From Paracoccaceae bacterium (GTDB lineage: Bacteria > Pseudomonadota > Alphaproteobacteria > Rhodobacterales > Rhodobacteraceae), in assembly GCA_027489355.1 (NCBI GenBank), contig JAIXZY010000066.1, forward strand, positions 186,001 through 250,000: a DNA stretch of 64,000 nucleotides. Direction: 5' to 3'. The first letter of the stretch is position 1. Each line of letters opens with the position of its first letter. Under the pieces are notes generated by a model that was given only the letters and a program-made list of their open reading frames with translations, searched no databases and had not been told where the DNA came from. A program made the translations under genes and the position numbers. Shown piece after piece: positions 39,484 through 48,408 of this stretch.

Positions 39484-40938
39484 ATGGTTTCGCGTGTCAT
39501 TCCGGTCGATGTCTTCGATCTGGTGATCTTCGGCGGCACGGGCGACCTTGCGCGCCGGAAGATCCTTCCCGGGCTTTACCGCCGCTTCGTCGCGGGACAG
39601 ATGGTGCCGGAAAGCCGGATCATCGGGGCAGCGCGCGCTGAGCTTAGCGACGACACCTTCCGCCAGCAGGTGCGCGAGGCCATTGCCGAGTTCGTGCCGA
39701 AAGCGCGTCAGGACGCCGCGGCGATCGAGGGGTTTCTCGCGCGGATCCACTATGTCTCGATTGACGCGACGGGCACTGGCGGCTGGGCGCAGCTGAAGGC
39801 ACTGATGCGCGAGAACGTGGTGCGGGCGTTCTATTTCTCGGTCGCGCCCAGCCTGTTCGGGGACATCGCGCAAAGGCTGTCCGAGAACGCCATTGCCGAT
39901 GCCTGGAGCCGGATCGTGGTGGAAAAACCCTTCGGGCGCGATCTTGCAAGTGCCAAGGCGCTGAACGCCGTGCTGGCCAAGCATTTCAACGAGACGCAGA
40001 TCTATCGGATCGACCATTACCTGGGCAAGGAAACGGTCCAGAACCTGATGGCGGTGCGCTTCGCCAACATCCTGTTCGAGCCGCTGTGGAAGGCCGAATA
40101 CATCGACCACGTCCAGATCACCGTAGCCGAAACCGTGGGCGTCGACGGGCGTGGGGCCTATTACGACAAGTCGGGCGCGATGCGGGACATGGTGCAGAAC
40201 CACCTGATGCAGCTTCTGTGCCTGATCGCCATGGAGCCTCCGTATCACTTCGACCCCGATGCCGTGCGGGACGAGAAGCTGAAGGTCATCCGCGCGCTGA
40301 AGCCGGTTCCGCCTGAGGACATCGTGCGCGGCCAGTACGGGGCCGGGAAAGGCGAGAAGAGCTATGTCGTCCATTCCGAGAATCCGGGCTCGACGACGGA
40401 AAGCTACATTGCGCTGAAGGTCGCGATCTCGAACTGGCGCTGGCAGGGGGTGCCGTTCTACCTGCGCACGGGCAAGCGGCTGCGGGCGCGGGCCAGCGAG
40501 ATCGCGATCACGTTCAAGCAGCCGCCGCACGCGATCTTCGACGATGCGAAGGGCTGGCACGAGAACGTGCTGGTCATCCGGCTGCAACCGAACGAAGGCA
40601 TGAACCTGATGGTGATGATCAAGGAGCCGGGACCGGGCGGCATGCGCCTGATGCAGGTCCCTCTGGACATGTCCTTTGCCGAGGCGCTGGGGGATGAGGC
40701 CGAGGATGTGCCAGACGCCTATGAGCGACTCATCATGGACGTGATCCGCGGCAACCAGACGCTTTTCATGCGCGGCGACGAGGTCGAGGCCGCCTGGGCC
40801 TGGACCGATCCGATCATCCAGGGCTGGGAAGGCCGCGGCGACAGGCCCCAGACCTATGACCCCGGATCCTCGGGTCCCGAGGATGCGTTGATGCTGATGC
40901 ACCGCGACGGGCGGCGCTGGCGGGAGATACGCGAATGA
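39484..40938 (+). CDS. zwf: Glucose-6-phosphate 1-dehydrogenase
   Basis: 484 residues. NADP-binding GGTGDLARRKILP (about 18-30), substrate signature RIDHYLGKE at 175-183, and catalytic His240 in MVQNHLMQLL, at the same number as in well-studied homologues. Oxidises glucose-6-P to 6-phosphogluconolactone with NADP+ reduction, feeding the Entner-Doudoroff and pentose phosphate routes. Overlaps pgl by 4 nt. edd and eda are not in this operon. Confidence 0.96.
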   Translation: MVSRVIPVDVFDLVIFGGTGDLARRKILPGLYRRFVAGQMVPESRIIGAARAELSDDTFRQQVREAIAEFVPKARQDAAAIEGFLARIHYVSIDATGTGGWAQLKALMRENVVRAFYFSVAPSLFGDIAQRLSENAIADAWSRIVVEKPFGRDLASAKALNAVLAKHFNETQIYRIDHYLGKETVQNLMAVRFANILFEPLWKAEYIDHVQITVAETVGVDGRGAYYDKSGAMRDMVQNHLMQLLCLIAMEPPYHFDPDAVRDEKLKVIRALKPVPPEDIVRGQYGAGKGEKSYVVHSENPGSTTESYIALKVAISNWRWQGVPFYLRTGKRLRARASEIAITFKQPPHAIFDDAKGWHENVLVIRLQPNEGMNLMVMIKEPGPGGMRLMQVPLDMSFAEALGDEAEDVPDAYERLIMDVIRGNQTLFMRGDEVEAAWAWTDPIIQGWEGRGDRPQTYDPGSSGPEDALMLMHRDGRRWREIRE

Positions 40939-41606
40939 AGCTGGAGACCTACCCGGACCGCGAATTCCTGATGCTCGGCCTTGCGAACACCATCGCCGGG
41001 CAGCTGGCAGATTTCCTGCGGCGGGAAGGCAAGGCGACCCTCTCGGTCCCGGGCGGGACGACGCCGGGGCCGATTTTTGACACGCTGTCGGGCGTGGATA
41101 TCGACTGGTCCAACGTGGCCGTGGTGCTGAACGACGAACGCTGGGTGCCGGAATCGTCCGACCGCTCGAACACCCGTCTGGTGCGCGAGCGACTTCTGCG
41201 GGGGCGCGCGGCGCAGGCGCGGCTGGTGCCGCTTTATGCGCCCGCAGCCCAGCCCGAGGAGATGCTGGAGGCGCTGGAGGACGGTCTGCGCCCGCATCTG
41301 CCGATCTCGGTCCTTCTGCTGGGGATGGGAACGGACATGCATACGGCCAGCCTTTTCCCTGGCGCGGACCGGCTGGAGGAAGCCTTGTCCGCGTCGGCAC
41401 CGCTTCTTTTGCCCATGCGCGCCGAAGCCGCGGGAGAGCCGAGGATCACCCTGACCGCTCCGGTGCTGCGCGAGGCTTTCAACATCCACATCCTGATCAC
41501 CGGGCAGGCCAAGCGCGACGCGCTTGAGCGCGCGATGACGCTGACCCCGCAAGAGGCGCCGGTACGCGCCGTGCTTGACAACGCAACCGTGCACTGGGCG
41601 GAATGA
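40935..41606 (+). CDS. pgl: 6-phosphogluconolactonase (DevB type)
   Basis: 223 residues of the glucosamine-6-P isomerase/lactonase fold. [15 protein letters not shown] (about 37-51), [20 protein letters not shown] (about 63-82) and [15 protein letters not shown] (about 131-145) are the family motifs. It hydrolyses the lactone made by Zwf. Starts inside the zwf stop and is followed after 1 nt by pgi. Confidence 0.94.
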   Translation: MKLETYPDREFLMLGLANTIAGQLADFLRREGKATLSVPGGTTPGPIFDTLSGVDIDWSNVAVVLNDERWVPESSDRSNTRLVRERLLRGRAAQARLVPLYAPAAQPEEMLEALEDGLRPHLPISVLLLGMGTDMHTASLFPGADRLEEALSASAPLLLPMRAEAAGEPRITLTAPVLREAFNIHILITGQAKRDALERAMTLTPQEAPVRAVLDNATVHWAE

Positions 41607-41607
41607 G

Positions 41608-43206
41608 ATGAGCAAATGGGCTGAGCTGCAGCGGCTTCACGACACGAGCAAAAGCCGACATATCATTGATCTGTTTGACAAAAACCGCGCCGAAGCGTTT
41701 TCGGTCAAGGCGGAGGGTATGCTGTTCGACTATTCCAAGACCAACATCGACGCAGGGACGCGTGCGGCGCTGGTGGCCCTGGCCGAGGTCTCGGGCGTGG
41801 TCGAGAAGCGGGCGGCTATGTTTGGCGGCCAGAAGATCAACGTCACCGAGGGTCGCGCGGTCCTGCACGTGGCGCTGCGAGCCGGTGATGAGGCGGTGAT
41901 CGAGGTCGACGGCCGGGATGTGCTGCCCGAGGTGCGCCGCATCCGCGCGGCCTGCGCGGCCTTCGCGCGGGATGTGCGGTCGGGCGTGTTCCAGGGGCAG
42001 GGCGGCAGAATCACCGATGTGGTGAACATCGGCATCGGCGGGTCGGACCTTGGCCCGGCCATGGCCTATCTGGCTTTGGCGCCTTACGCCGACGGACCAC
42101 GTTGCCATTTTGTGTCGAATGTGGACGGGGCGCACATTCACGACGTGCTGCAAAGTATTGATCCGACGACGACTTTGGTGATCGTGGCGTCGAAGACCTT
42201 TACCACCATCGAAACGATGACCAACGCCGACACCGCGAAGCGCTGGATGGGGGCGATGGTCGCGAACCCGGCGGCTCAGTTTGCGGCCGTCAGCACCGCC
42301 GGTGACAAGACCGCCGCCTACGGCATTGATCCCACGCGGGTTTTCGGGTTCGAGGACTGGGTCGGCGGGCGCTATTCGATGTGGGGCCCGATCGGGCTGT
42401 CACTGATGATCGCCGTGGGGCCGGAGGCGTTCGACCAGTTCCTCGCCGGTGGCAGGGCGATGGACCGGCATTTCCTGACCGCGCCCTTCGTGCAGAACAT
42501 GCCGGTCATGCTTGCCTTGGTCGGCATCTGGCACAATCAGCTGTGCGGCTGCGCCACCCGGGCGGTTCTGCCGTACGATCAACGGCTTGCGCGGCTTCCG
42601 GCCTATCTGCAGCAACTGGAGATGGAATCGAACGGCAAGCGCGTCGCCATCGACGGGTCGGATCTGGAGACCAACTCTGGTCCCGTGGTCTGGGGCGAGC
42701 CGGGGACGAACGGGCAGCACGCCTTCTATCAGCTGATCCACCAGGGGACCCGCGTAGTGCCCTGTGAGTTCCTTGTCGCGCGGAAGGGGCATGAGCCTGA
42801 CCTGGCGCATCAGCATCTTCTGCTGGTCTCGAACTGCCTCGCGCAGGCCGAGGCGCTGTTGCGGGGCCGAAGCCTGGACGAAGCCCGCGCGATCCTTGCG
42901 AAGAAGGGTCTGACGGGGCCTGAGCTGGAGCGTCAGGCGCGGCATCGGGTGTTTCCGGGGAACCGGCCCTCGACGGTGCTCGCCTATGACCAGCTGACAC
43001 CCTTCACGCTGGGCCAGATCATCGCGCTCTACGAGCACCGGGTGTTCGTGGAAGGCGTGATCCTGGGCATCAACTCCTACGACCAGTGGGGGGTGGAGCT
43101 TGGCAAGGAGCTGGCGCTGGCGCTGCAGCCGGTGCTGGAGGGGAAGGCCGGGACCGAGGGCAAGGATGGCTCCACGGCCGCGCTGGTGGACTTCCTGCGG
43201 AGCTGA
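41608..43206 (+). CDS. pgi: Glucose-6-phosphate isomerase
   Basis: 532 residues, 1 nt after pgl. GIGGSDLGP (about 146-154) binds the sugar phosphate. Catalytic Glu364 in [16 protein letters not shown] and Lys500 in VELGKELA match the family. Interconverts glucose-6-P and fructose-6-P, so gluconeogenic carbon can enter Zwf or, via Pgm, glycogen. A strong hairpin ends the operon. Confidence 0.96.
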   Translation: MSKWAELQRLHDTSKSRHIIDLFDKNRAEAFSVKAEGMLFDYSKTNIDAGTRAALVALAEVSGVVEKRAAMFGGQKINVTEGRAVLHVALRAGDEAVIEVDGRDVLPEVRRIRAACAAFARDVRSGVFQGQGGRITDVVNIGIGGSDLGPAMAYLALAPYADGPRCHFVSNVDGAHIHDVLQSIDPTTTLVIVASKTFTTIETMTNADTAKRWMGAMVANPAAQFAAVSTAGDKTAAYGIDPTRVFGFEDWVGGRYSMWGPIGLSLMIAVGPEAFDQFLAGGRAMDRHFLTAPFVQNMPVMLALVGIWHNQLCGCATRAVLPYDQRLARLPAYLQQLEMESNGKRVAIDGSDLETNSGPVVWGEPGTNGQHAFYQLIHQGTRVVPCEFLVARKGHEPDLAHQHLLLVSNCLAQAEALLRGRSLDEARAILAKKGLTGPELERQARHRVFPGNRPSTVLAYDQLTPFTLGQIIALYEHRVFVEGVILGINSYDQWGVELGKELALALQPVLEGKAGTEGKDGSTAALVDFLRS

Positions 43207-43230
43207 AGCGCCCGGTTTCTTTGAAGAAAT

Positions 43231-43260
43231 CGGACCGGAGCCTTTGAAGGCTCCGGTCCG
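43231..43260. terminator. Terminator hairpin between pgi and ridA
   Basis: CGGACCGGAGCC and GGCTCCGGTCCG form a perfect 12-bp stem with loop TTTGAA, 24 nt after the pgi stop. It also sits 22 nt past the stop of the convergent RidA gene, where ATTTCTTC follows on the minus strand. Confidence 0.7.
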
Positions 43261-43282
43261 GAAATTTCGAATTTTCCGACGC

Positions 43283-43636
43283 TTACTTCAGCGCGACAGT
43301 GACGATGACCTCGACCTTGTAGTCGGGGGTCGCCAGTTTGGCTTCCCCGGTGGCGCGCGCCGGGGTGTGACCCTGCGGGACCCAGGTGTCCCAGACCGAG
43401 TTCATCTCGGCGAAGGTCGAGATGTCGGCCAGCCAGATCTGCGCCGAGAGGATGCGGGTCTTGTCGGTTCCGGCCTTGGCCAGGATCGCGTCGATGGCGG
43501 CAAGGGCCTGGCGGGTCTGGTCAGCGACCGAGCCGCCGGGTTCGCCCAGCTGGCCCGCAACCCAGAGGATGCCGTTGTAGGCCACGGCCTCGGACATGCG
43601 GGGGCCGGTGCCGTAGCGGGTGATGTCGGTGTTCAT
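43283..43636 (-). CDS. RidA family enamine/imine deaminase
   Basis: 117 residues, ATG with AGGAG 6 nt upstream. The family Arg that binds the substrate carboxylate is in HTPARATGEAKL (about residue 94), and the C-terminus VEVIVTVALK is typical. RidA-family trimers hydrolyse reactive enamines and imines released by PLP or flavin enzymes. This member belongs to the YoaB/RutC-like subgroups, whose exact substrates vary; it is not certain to be archetypal RidA. Confidence 0.88.
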   Translation of the reverse strand: MNTDITRYGTGPRMSEAVAYNGILWVAGQLGEPGGSVADQTRQALAAIDAILAKAGTDKTRILSAQIWLADISTFAEMNSVWDTWVPQGHTPARATGEAKLATPDYKVEVIVTVALK

Positions 43637-43697
43637 GGTCTTCTCCTGTTGGCGTCGGGCGGCTGGTTAGCCGGTTCCGCGCCCGAACGGAAGCACC

Positions 43698-44006
43698 TTA
43701 CACGCGACGGCAGTTGAACTGGTCGTCCGTTGCCCCCGAGACCCAGGTCAAGCCGGACTGGGTCACCGCAACGAGGGCGATCGTGTAGCCGTTCGCGAAG
43801 CGAAGGATATAGTCGCGCCCGTTCCGGGTGACGCTCTGCATCCGGTAGGTGTCCGAGCCGGTGGTATAGGTCGTATTGGTGAAGGTGAACCTGTCGACGC
43901 CGCAATCCCAGCTGCCGACGAAGGCATAGGGTTCGGACGGGCCGCTGTCCTGCACACAGGCGGCGAGGGGCAAAAGAAGCGACAGGGCAAGACGGCGAGG
44001 GGACAT
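43698..44006 (-). CDS. Small lipoprotein of unknown function
   Basis: 102 residues, GGAG 7 nt before the ATG. Signal sequence RRLALSLLLPLAAC gives a lipidated Cys at about 17. The mature part of about 85 residues is predicted beta-rich, with two Cys (WDCGVDRF and FNCRRV) that could pair. Repeated aromatic/Thr strands (TFTNTTYTTGSDTYRM) suggest a small lipocalin- or MliC-like barrel, but I do not recognise a family with confidence. 61 nt upstream of ridA on the same strand. Confidence 0.7.
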   Translation of the reverse strand: MSPRRLALSLLLPLAACVQDSGPSEPYAFVGSWDCGVDRFTFTNTTYTTGSDTYRMQSVTRNGRDYILRFANGYTIALVAVTQSGLTWVSGATDDQFNCRRV

Positions 44007-44076
44007 GGGCGGCTCCGGTTGGACTGCCGCAAGGCATCCTGCGGCGCGGGCCGGCTGTCAATCAGTGAAAACGGAA

Positions 44077-44150
44077 TGGAGCGGGTGAAGGGAATCGAAC
44101 CCTCGTCGTAAGCTTGGGAAGCTTCTGCTCTACCATTGAGCTACACCCGC
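44077..44150 (-). tRNA. tRNA-Gly (anticodon CCC)
   Basis: A 74-nt cloverleaf with encoded 3' CCA (44077-44079). The acceptor GCGGGTG pairs with CACCCGC, and the D-arm GCTC/GAGC is intact. The anticodon loop TTCCCAA gives CCC at positions 34-36, and the T-arm GAGGG/CCCTT has TTCGATT. The 27-43 pair is G-A, as I recall it from the TCC isoacceptor of related bacteria. It reads GGG codons. Confidence 0.93.
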
Positions 44151-44160
44151 CTTGGCTTCG

Positions 44161-44188
44161 ATTTAGCCATTCCCCCCGGCGAAGGCAA
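44161..44188 (-). promoter_or_regulatory. Candidate tRNA-Gly promoter
   Basis: Minus strand: -35 TTGCCT (44183-44188), 16-nt spacer, -10 CTAAAT (44161-44166). This places the start a few nt before the mature tRNA 5' end at 44150, and it lies wholly between the LacI-family stop and the tRNA. Confidence 0.45.
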
Positions 44189-44213
44189 GCCGGTTGCCGC
44201 GGGAAAGCCACCA

Positions 44214-45239
44214 TCACTGCTGAGGGACGTTTTCACGGAGGATGATCCTTGGCTCGATGTTCTTCAGCAGAAGCTGCGGGGCGGTTGTCGCGATGGCGCC
44301 AAGAAGCCGGATTACCGCCTGCTCGCCCACAAGCTGCACGTTCTGGTCGATCACCACGTCGATCATCCCCGATTTCAGCCAGACATGCGTGCGGTCGGTC
44401 AGGTCGTGCATGACAACAAGCGGGCGGGGGCGGGGGCGGATGTCTTCCAGGGCGGCGACGATGCCGGTCCGCCCGGCGCCCACGCAGTAGATCCCGGCGA
44501 GCTGCGGCACGCTGCGCAGAAGTGACGCCATCGCCATCCGGGTCCGGTCGCTGCTTTCGCCGGTCTCGATGGTCGGCAGCAGAGAGAGGCCGGGGAAGTC
44601 GCTTTCGATCACGGCGCGAAACCCGGTCTCGCGGGTCTGGTGGCCGTCATAGGCGCGCGACCCCATGAAGAGCGCGATAGATCCAGCGCCGCGGCCTGCC
44701 ATCCGCCCCATCAGAAGTGCGGCGGTCCGGCCAGCAACGGTGTTGTCCACGCCGACATACGCCGACCGGCCGGACCCTGGCACGTCCGACGCGATGGTCA
44801 CGACGCGCAGGCCCGCTTCGCGCGCGCGTCGGATCGCCTCGCGCGTTTTCGGATGGTCGGCCGCCACGATGCCGATCCCGCTGGTCCGCAAGGAGACCGA
44901 TTCCAGCGCGGGCAGGACAGTCTCGGGGCCAAAGCCGTCCAGCGCGCGGATGTTGCAGGACGCCACCAGCGGCACAGTTGCTGCGAACCGGCGGATGCTG
45001 GCAACCAGTTCCCCCATGAACCCGTTCTGGATCATCGGAATGAAGAACTCGAGGTGCACCGGACGAGAGGGGAGGGCGACCATGCCCTCGAACGGCAGGT
45101 AGCCCAAGTCCTTTGCCGCGGTCAGAACGCGATGCCGGTTGGCGGCCGAAACCCCGGCCCGCCCGTTCAGGACCCGGTCCACGGTGGCGGTGGACACCCC
45201 TGCCACGCGGGCGACGTCGACGATGGTGGTCTTCCCCAT
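44214..45239 (-). CDS. LacI-family transcriptional regulator
   Basis: 341 residues from the ATG at 45239 (CGGAG upstream); a 46-codon upstream frame is non-coding in composition. N-terminal HTH TIVDVARVAGVSTATVDRVL (about 5-24) with hinge helix AAKDLGYLP. The rest is a periplasmic-binding-protein-type sensor domain that keeps the sugar-binding character (GSRAYDGHQTRETGFR, GAGRTGIVAAL). It is divergent from the sugar ABC transporter operon and very likely represses it until the transported sugar or a derivative binds. Confidence 0.92.
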   Translation of the reverse strand: MGKTTIVDVARVAGVSTATVDRVLNGRAGVSAANRHRVLTAAKDLGYLPFEGMVALPSRPVHLEFFIPMIQNGFMGELVASIRRFAATVPLVASCNIRALDGFGPETVLPALESVSLRTSGIGIVAADHPKTREAIRRAREAGLRVVTIASDVPGSGRSAYVGVDNTVAGRTAALLMGRMAGRGAGSIALFMGSRAYDGHQTRETGFRAVIESDFPGLSLLPTIETGESSDRTRMAMASLLRSVPQLAGIYCVGAGRTGIVAALEDIRPRPRPLVVMHDLTDRTHVWLKSGMIDVVIDQNVQLVGEQAVIRLLGAIATTAPQLLLKNIEPRIILRENVPQQ

Positions 45240-45575
45240 GCTCCGCTGTCCCCGCCGGCGCGGTGATCCTGATGCAATCTGATGTGATCTCAGGTTGTGG
45301 CATTCTGCCGCATCCCGCAAGCTCAACCTGTCCGGCGCGCTGGCTGAACGGCGCGGAACGGGGCGGCCTGGCTGCATCGGGAGGGATGCTGCCCGTCCTT
45401 CGGACAGGACAGGAGGATATCGAACATGCAGTCACCCCTCACCCCCGTGGGCGATGGGCATGGGTGTGGTGTGCCCCGCAAGGTCGGGTCGGGCCTGCGG
45501 AGTGCATGAATACTGCGGCTTCGGCCGTCAATCGGGGGTCGAACGACCCGTGGGTCATCAAGGAGGAAACCCGCA
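45240..45575. promoter_or_regulatory. Divergent control region of the sugar-uptake locus
   Basis: 336 nt without a convincing gene. It holds two adjacent 10-bp near-repeats (TGATGCAATC 45270-45279, TGATGTGATC 45280-45289) 31 nt before the regulator start, and a hairpin-like GGGTCG-AA-CGACCC (45536-45549) just upstream of the AAGGAGG ribosome site of the binding-protein gene. The repeats or the inverted element may bind the LacI-family protein. No clean promoter was identified. Confidence 0.4.
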
Positions 45576-46505
45576 ATGCTGAAGAAGTTGCTTGGTGCTG
45601 CCGCTGCACTTTCCCTGACTGCAGGCCTCGCGGCCGCCGAGGGCAAGACCTATTACTGGGTGTCGCATGGCGGCCCGGCCGACCCGGTCTGGACCTACTT
45701 CCTGCAGGGTGCCGAAGCCTATGCCAAGACCTCGGGCAACACGGTCAACACTTCGTTCCATTCGGGTGATGTGCCCAGCCAGCAGGAAGCCGTGCGCGCG
45801 GCCATCGCGGCGGGGGCGGACGGCATCTGCTCGACCAGTCCGGACCCCGGGTCCATGACCGACGTGGTGGCCGAGGCGCGGGCGGCGGGGATTCCGATCA
45901 TCAACTTCAACACCTCGGACGCGGCCCCGAACTGGAACGCCTATGTCGGCGGAGACCTCAAGGCGGTGGGCAAGGCCTGGGCGCAGTATCTGGTCGACAA
46001 TGGCCATGTGAAGCAGGGGGACTTCGTCTGGATGCCCGTCGAGGTTCCGGGCGCGTCCTATGGCGTCGAGGAGGAGAAGGGGATCAAGGAGGTCTTGGAG
46101 CCGCTGGGCATCACCTGGGAAGTGACCGACGCAACCCTTGATCAGGCCGAGGTGATCACCCGGATGACCGACTATGTCACCGCGAACCGCGACAAGATCA
46201 AGGCGATGATCGGCCTGGGCGACATGGTCACGGGGTCCGTCAAGCGGGTCTGGGACCAGGCAGGCGTCGCGGCGGGCGAGATCCCGGTGGTAGGCTGGGG
46301 CAACTCGCTCGACACCACGCAGGAGGTGATGGACGGCTACGTCAACGCTGCCATGTGGCAGGACCCGCAGGCGACGTCCTACCTGTGCCTGTCCGCGCTG
46401 CAGATGGAGAATGACGGGATTCCGCTGGGCTTCGACATCATCACCGGGGCGCTGTACGGCAAGGACACGGCACCGGTCTACCACAAGATCATGGGCGGCA
46501 ACTGA
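45576..46505 (+). CDS. Sugar ABC transporter substrate-binding protein (RbsB/MocB-like)
   Basis: 309 residues. Signal peptide KKLLGAAAALSLTAGLAAA with cleavage near residue 21. The mature protein is a type I periplasmic-binding fold of the ribose/rhizopine group (Peripla_BP_4): GADGICSTSPDPGSM, AGIPIINFNTSD and VGWGNSLDTTQEVMDGYVNAAMWQDP are the ligand-pocket strands. It delivers a monosaccharide or cyclitol to the adjacent permease. AAGGAGG precedes the start. A strong hairpin follows the gene. Confidence 0.92.
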   Translation: MLKKLLGAAAALSLTAGLAAAEGKTYYWVSHGGPADPVWTYFLQGAEAYAKTSGNTVNTSFHSGDVPSQQEAVRAAIAAGADGICSTSPDPGSMTDVVAEARAAGIPIINFNTSDAAPNWNAYVGGDLKAVGKAWAQYLVDNGHVKQGDFVWMPVEVPGASYGVEEEKGIKEVLEPLGITWEVTDATLDQAEVITRMTDYVTANRDKIKAMIGLGDMVTGSVKRVWDQAGVAAGEIPVVGWGNSLDTTQEVMDGYVNAAMWQDPQATSYLCLSALQMENDGIPLGFDIITGALYGKDTAPVYHKIMGGN

Positions 46506-46516
46506 CGCCATCCTCG

Positions 46517-46543
46517 GGGCCGCCCGTCCCTGGCGGGCGGCCC
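46517..46543 (+). terminator. Intercistronic hairpin after the binding-protein gene
   Basis: GGGCCGCCCG and CGGGCGGCCC form a perfect 10-bp stem with a 7-nt loop between the binding-protein stop and the permease start. It probably protects or partly terminates the message so that the binding protein is made in excess. The peptide transporter operon has the same arrangement. Confidence 0.6.
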
Positions 46544-46570
46544 TTCGCGCCCCTTATCCCTGGACCGACC

Positions 46571-47590
46571 ATGACAAGCACCCCGTCGCCCGCTGCGGCG
46601 CACCCCCCCGAGCAGGGCGCGCTGCGCCGCTTCATCGCCAAGCCCGAGTTCGGACCCTTGGTCCTGCTGGTGGTGATGCTGGTGGTCTTCACCGCGATCA
46701 ACCCGGCCTTCCTGTCGCTGAACAATATCGGCAATGCGCTGACCTTCACGGTGGAACTGGGTCTGATCGCGCTGGCGATGACGCTTCTGATGACGGCGGG
46801 GGAGTTCGACCTGTCGGTCGGATCTGTCTTCGGCTTCGCGCCAGTGGTGATGTGGGCCTTCTTCAACGCCGGCCTCCTGCCCCTGCCTGCGGCCTTCCTG
46901 GTGGCAATGGTGATCGCGCTGGGGATCGGGCTCGTCTCGGGCCTGTTCGTCACGCGGCTGGGGATTCCATCGTTCCTGGTGACGCTGGGGATGCTTCTTG
47001 TGGTGCGCGGATCGGCGCTGTGGCTGACCTCGGGCTTTCCGCAGCGGACCTGGGATGCGGGCGACCAGTGGCTTGCGACGCTGCTGGTCGGGGACTTCTA
47101 CATCGGGGGCCTGAGGGTCTACATGAGCCTGATCTGGTTCATCCTGCTGGCGGTGGCCTTCCATGTGCTGCTGACCCAGACCCGCTTCGGCAACTGGGTT
47201 CAGGCGACGGGCGGAAATCCCGGTGCTGCGCGGAACCGGGGCGTGCCGATCCAGCGGGTGAAGGTGATCCTGTTCATGCTGTCCGCTGCAATGGCGGCAT
47301 TGGCCGGGATCATCTCGTCGATCCGGGTGTCGGCGGCGAACCCGAACTCAGGGACGGGGTACGAGCTTGAGGTCATCGCGATGGTGGTGATCGGGGGCAC
47401 TGTCCTGTCGGGCGGGCGGGGGACGATCATAGGGACGGTACTGGGGGTCCTGATCCTGCGGCTGATGCGCAACGGGATCGTGCTGATCGGGGTGCCGGGG
47501 CTGGCCTACAACATCTTCATCGGGGCGATCATCCTGGGGATGATGGCGCTGCACGCGGCGCTGGAACGCCGCCACAACGCGGGGACCTGA
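46571..47590 (+). CDS. Sugar ABC transporter permease (RbsC/FrcC-like)
   Basis: 339 residues with about nine to ten hydrophobic segments and the BPD_transp_2 signature: LMTAGEFDLSVGSVFG (about 75-90) and VIGGTVLSGGRGTIIGTVLGV (about 270-290). It forms the homodimeric inner-membrane channel for the sugar. GTG/ATG context is adequate; starts 65 nt after the binding-protein stop and is 3 nt before the ATPase. Confidence 0.93.
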   Translation: MTSTPSPAAAHPPEQGALRRFIAKPEFGPLVLLVVMLVVFTAINPAFLSLNNIGNALTFTVELGLIALAMTLLMTAGEFDLSVGSVFGFAPVVMWAFFNAGLLPLPAAFLVAMVIALGIGLVSGLFVTRLGIPSFLVTLGMLLVVRGSALWLTSGFPQRTWDAGDQWLATLLVGDFYIGGLRVYMSLIWFILLAVAFHVLLTQTRFGNWVQATGGNPGAARNRGVPIQRVKVILFMLSAAMAALAGIISSIRVSAANPNSGTGYELEVIAMVVIGGTVLSGGRGTIIGTVLGVLILRLMRNGIVLIGVPGLAYNIFIGAIILGMMALHAALERRHNAGT

Positions 47591-47593
47591 GCG

Positions 47594-48346
47594 ATGACTG
47601 ACACTCCGCTGGTGGAAATGCGGCATATCCAGAAGTCCTACGGCCGGGTCCATGCGCTGCGCGACGTGAACCTGACAATCCGGCGGGGCGAGATCGTGGG
47701 TCTTCTGGGTGACAACGGTGCCGGGAAATCCACGCTGATCAAAGTGTTGTCCGGGGCGGTGCCCTATACCTCGGGCGAGATCCGGATCAAGGGGCAGCCC
47801 GTCACGATGACCTCGACCAACGACGCCATTTCGGCGGGGATCGAGACGATCTACCAGGACTCCGCCCTTGTCCCGCAACTCTCCATCGCGCGGAACCTGT
47901 TCCTGGGGCGCGAGCTGACGAAGGGAAGCCTCGGGCGGCTGGACCTGGACCGGATGAATCAGGTCGCGGCGGATCTGCTGAAGCGGGTCGGCATCTCGAA
48001 GAACATCCCGCCCACGACGCCCATTGGGTCCCTTTCGGGCGGGGAGAGGCAGGCCGTTGCCATCGCCCGCGCGATGTATTTCGACAGCGACCTGATCATC
48101 CTGGACGAACCGACGAACAACCTTGGCGTGGCCGAGACGCAGGGCGTCCTGCGCTTTGTCCGCGAGGCACGGGACACCGGCCATTCCTGCATCTTCATCG
48201 CCCACAACATCCACCACGTCTTCCAGGTCGTGGACCGGATGGTGGTGATGCGGCGGGGGACGGTGGTTGCGGATGACCTGAGCCCCAAGACCTCGTCCAT
48301 CCAGGACGTCGAGGACGTGATCACCGGCGACCATATCCTCGTCTGA
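47594..48346 (+). CDS. Sugar ABC transporter ATP-binding protein (single-domain, FrcA-like)
   Basis: 250 residues with one ABC domain: Walker A GDNGAGKST (about 38-46), signature LSGGERQ (about 146-152), Walker B LIILDEPTNNLG. Most sugar ABC ATPases of this type (RbsA) have two fused ABC domains; the single-domain form, as in FrcA, is common in alphaproteobacteria and would act as a homodimer. Third gene of the uptake part of the operon. Confidence 0.93.
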   Translation: MTDTPLVEMRHIQKSYGRVHALRDVNLTIRRGEIVGLLGDNGAGKSTLIKVLSGAVPYTSGEIRIKGQPVTMTSTNDAISAGIETIYQDSALVPQLSIARNLFLGRELTKGSLGRLDLDRMNQVAADLLKRVGISKNIPPTTPIGSLSGGERQAVAIARAMYFDSDLIILDEPTNNLGVAETQGVLRFVREARDTGHSCIFIAHNIHHVFQVVDRMVVMRRGTVVADDLSPKTSSIQDVEDVITGDHILV

Positions 48347-48408
48347 CCAGCTTGACAGGCAGGGGCGGCCCGCCCCGATCCGGGGACCCGCACCTGAAAG
48401 GAAGACTC

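Noticed and set aside
44077-44150. tRNA-Gly as an integration site for a mobile element
   Set aside because: No integrase, no repeated tRNA 3' end and no phage-type genes on either side.
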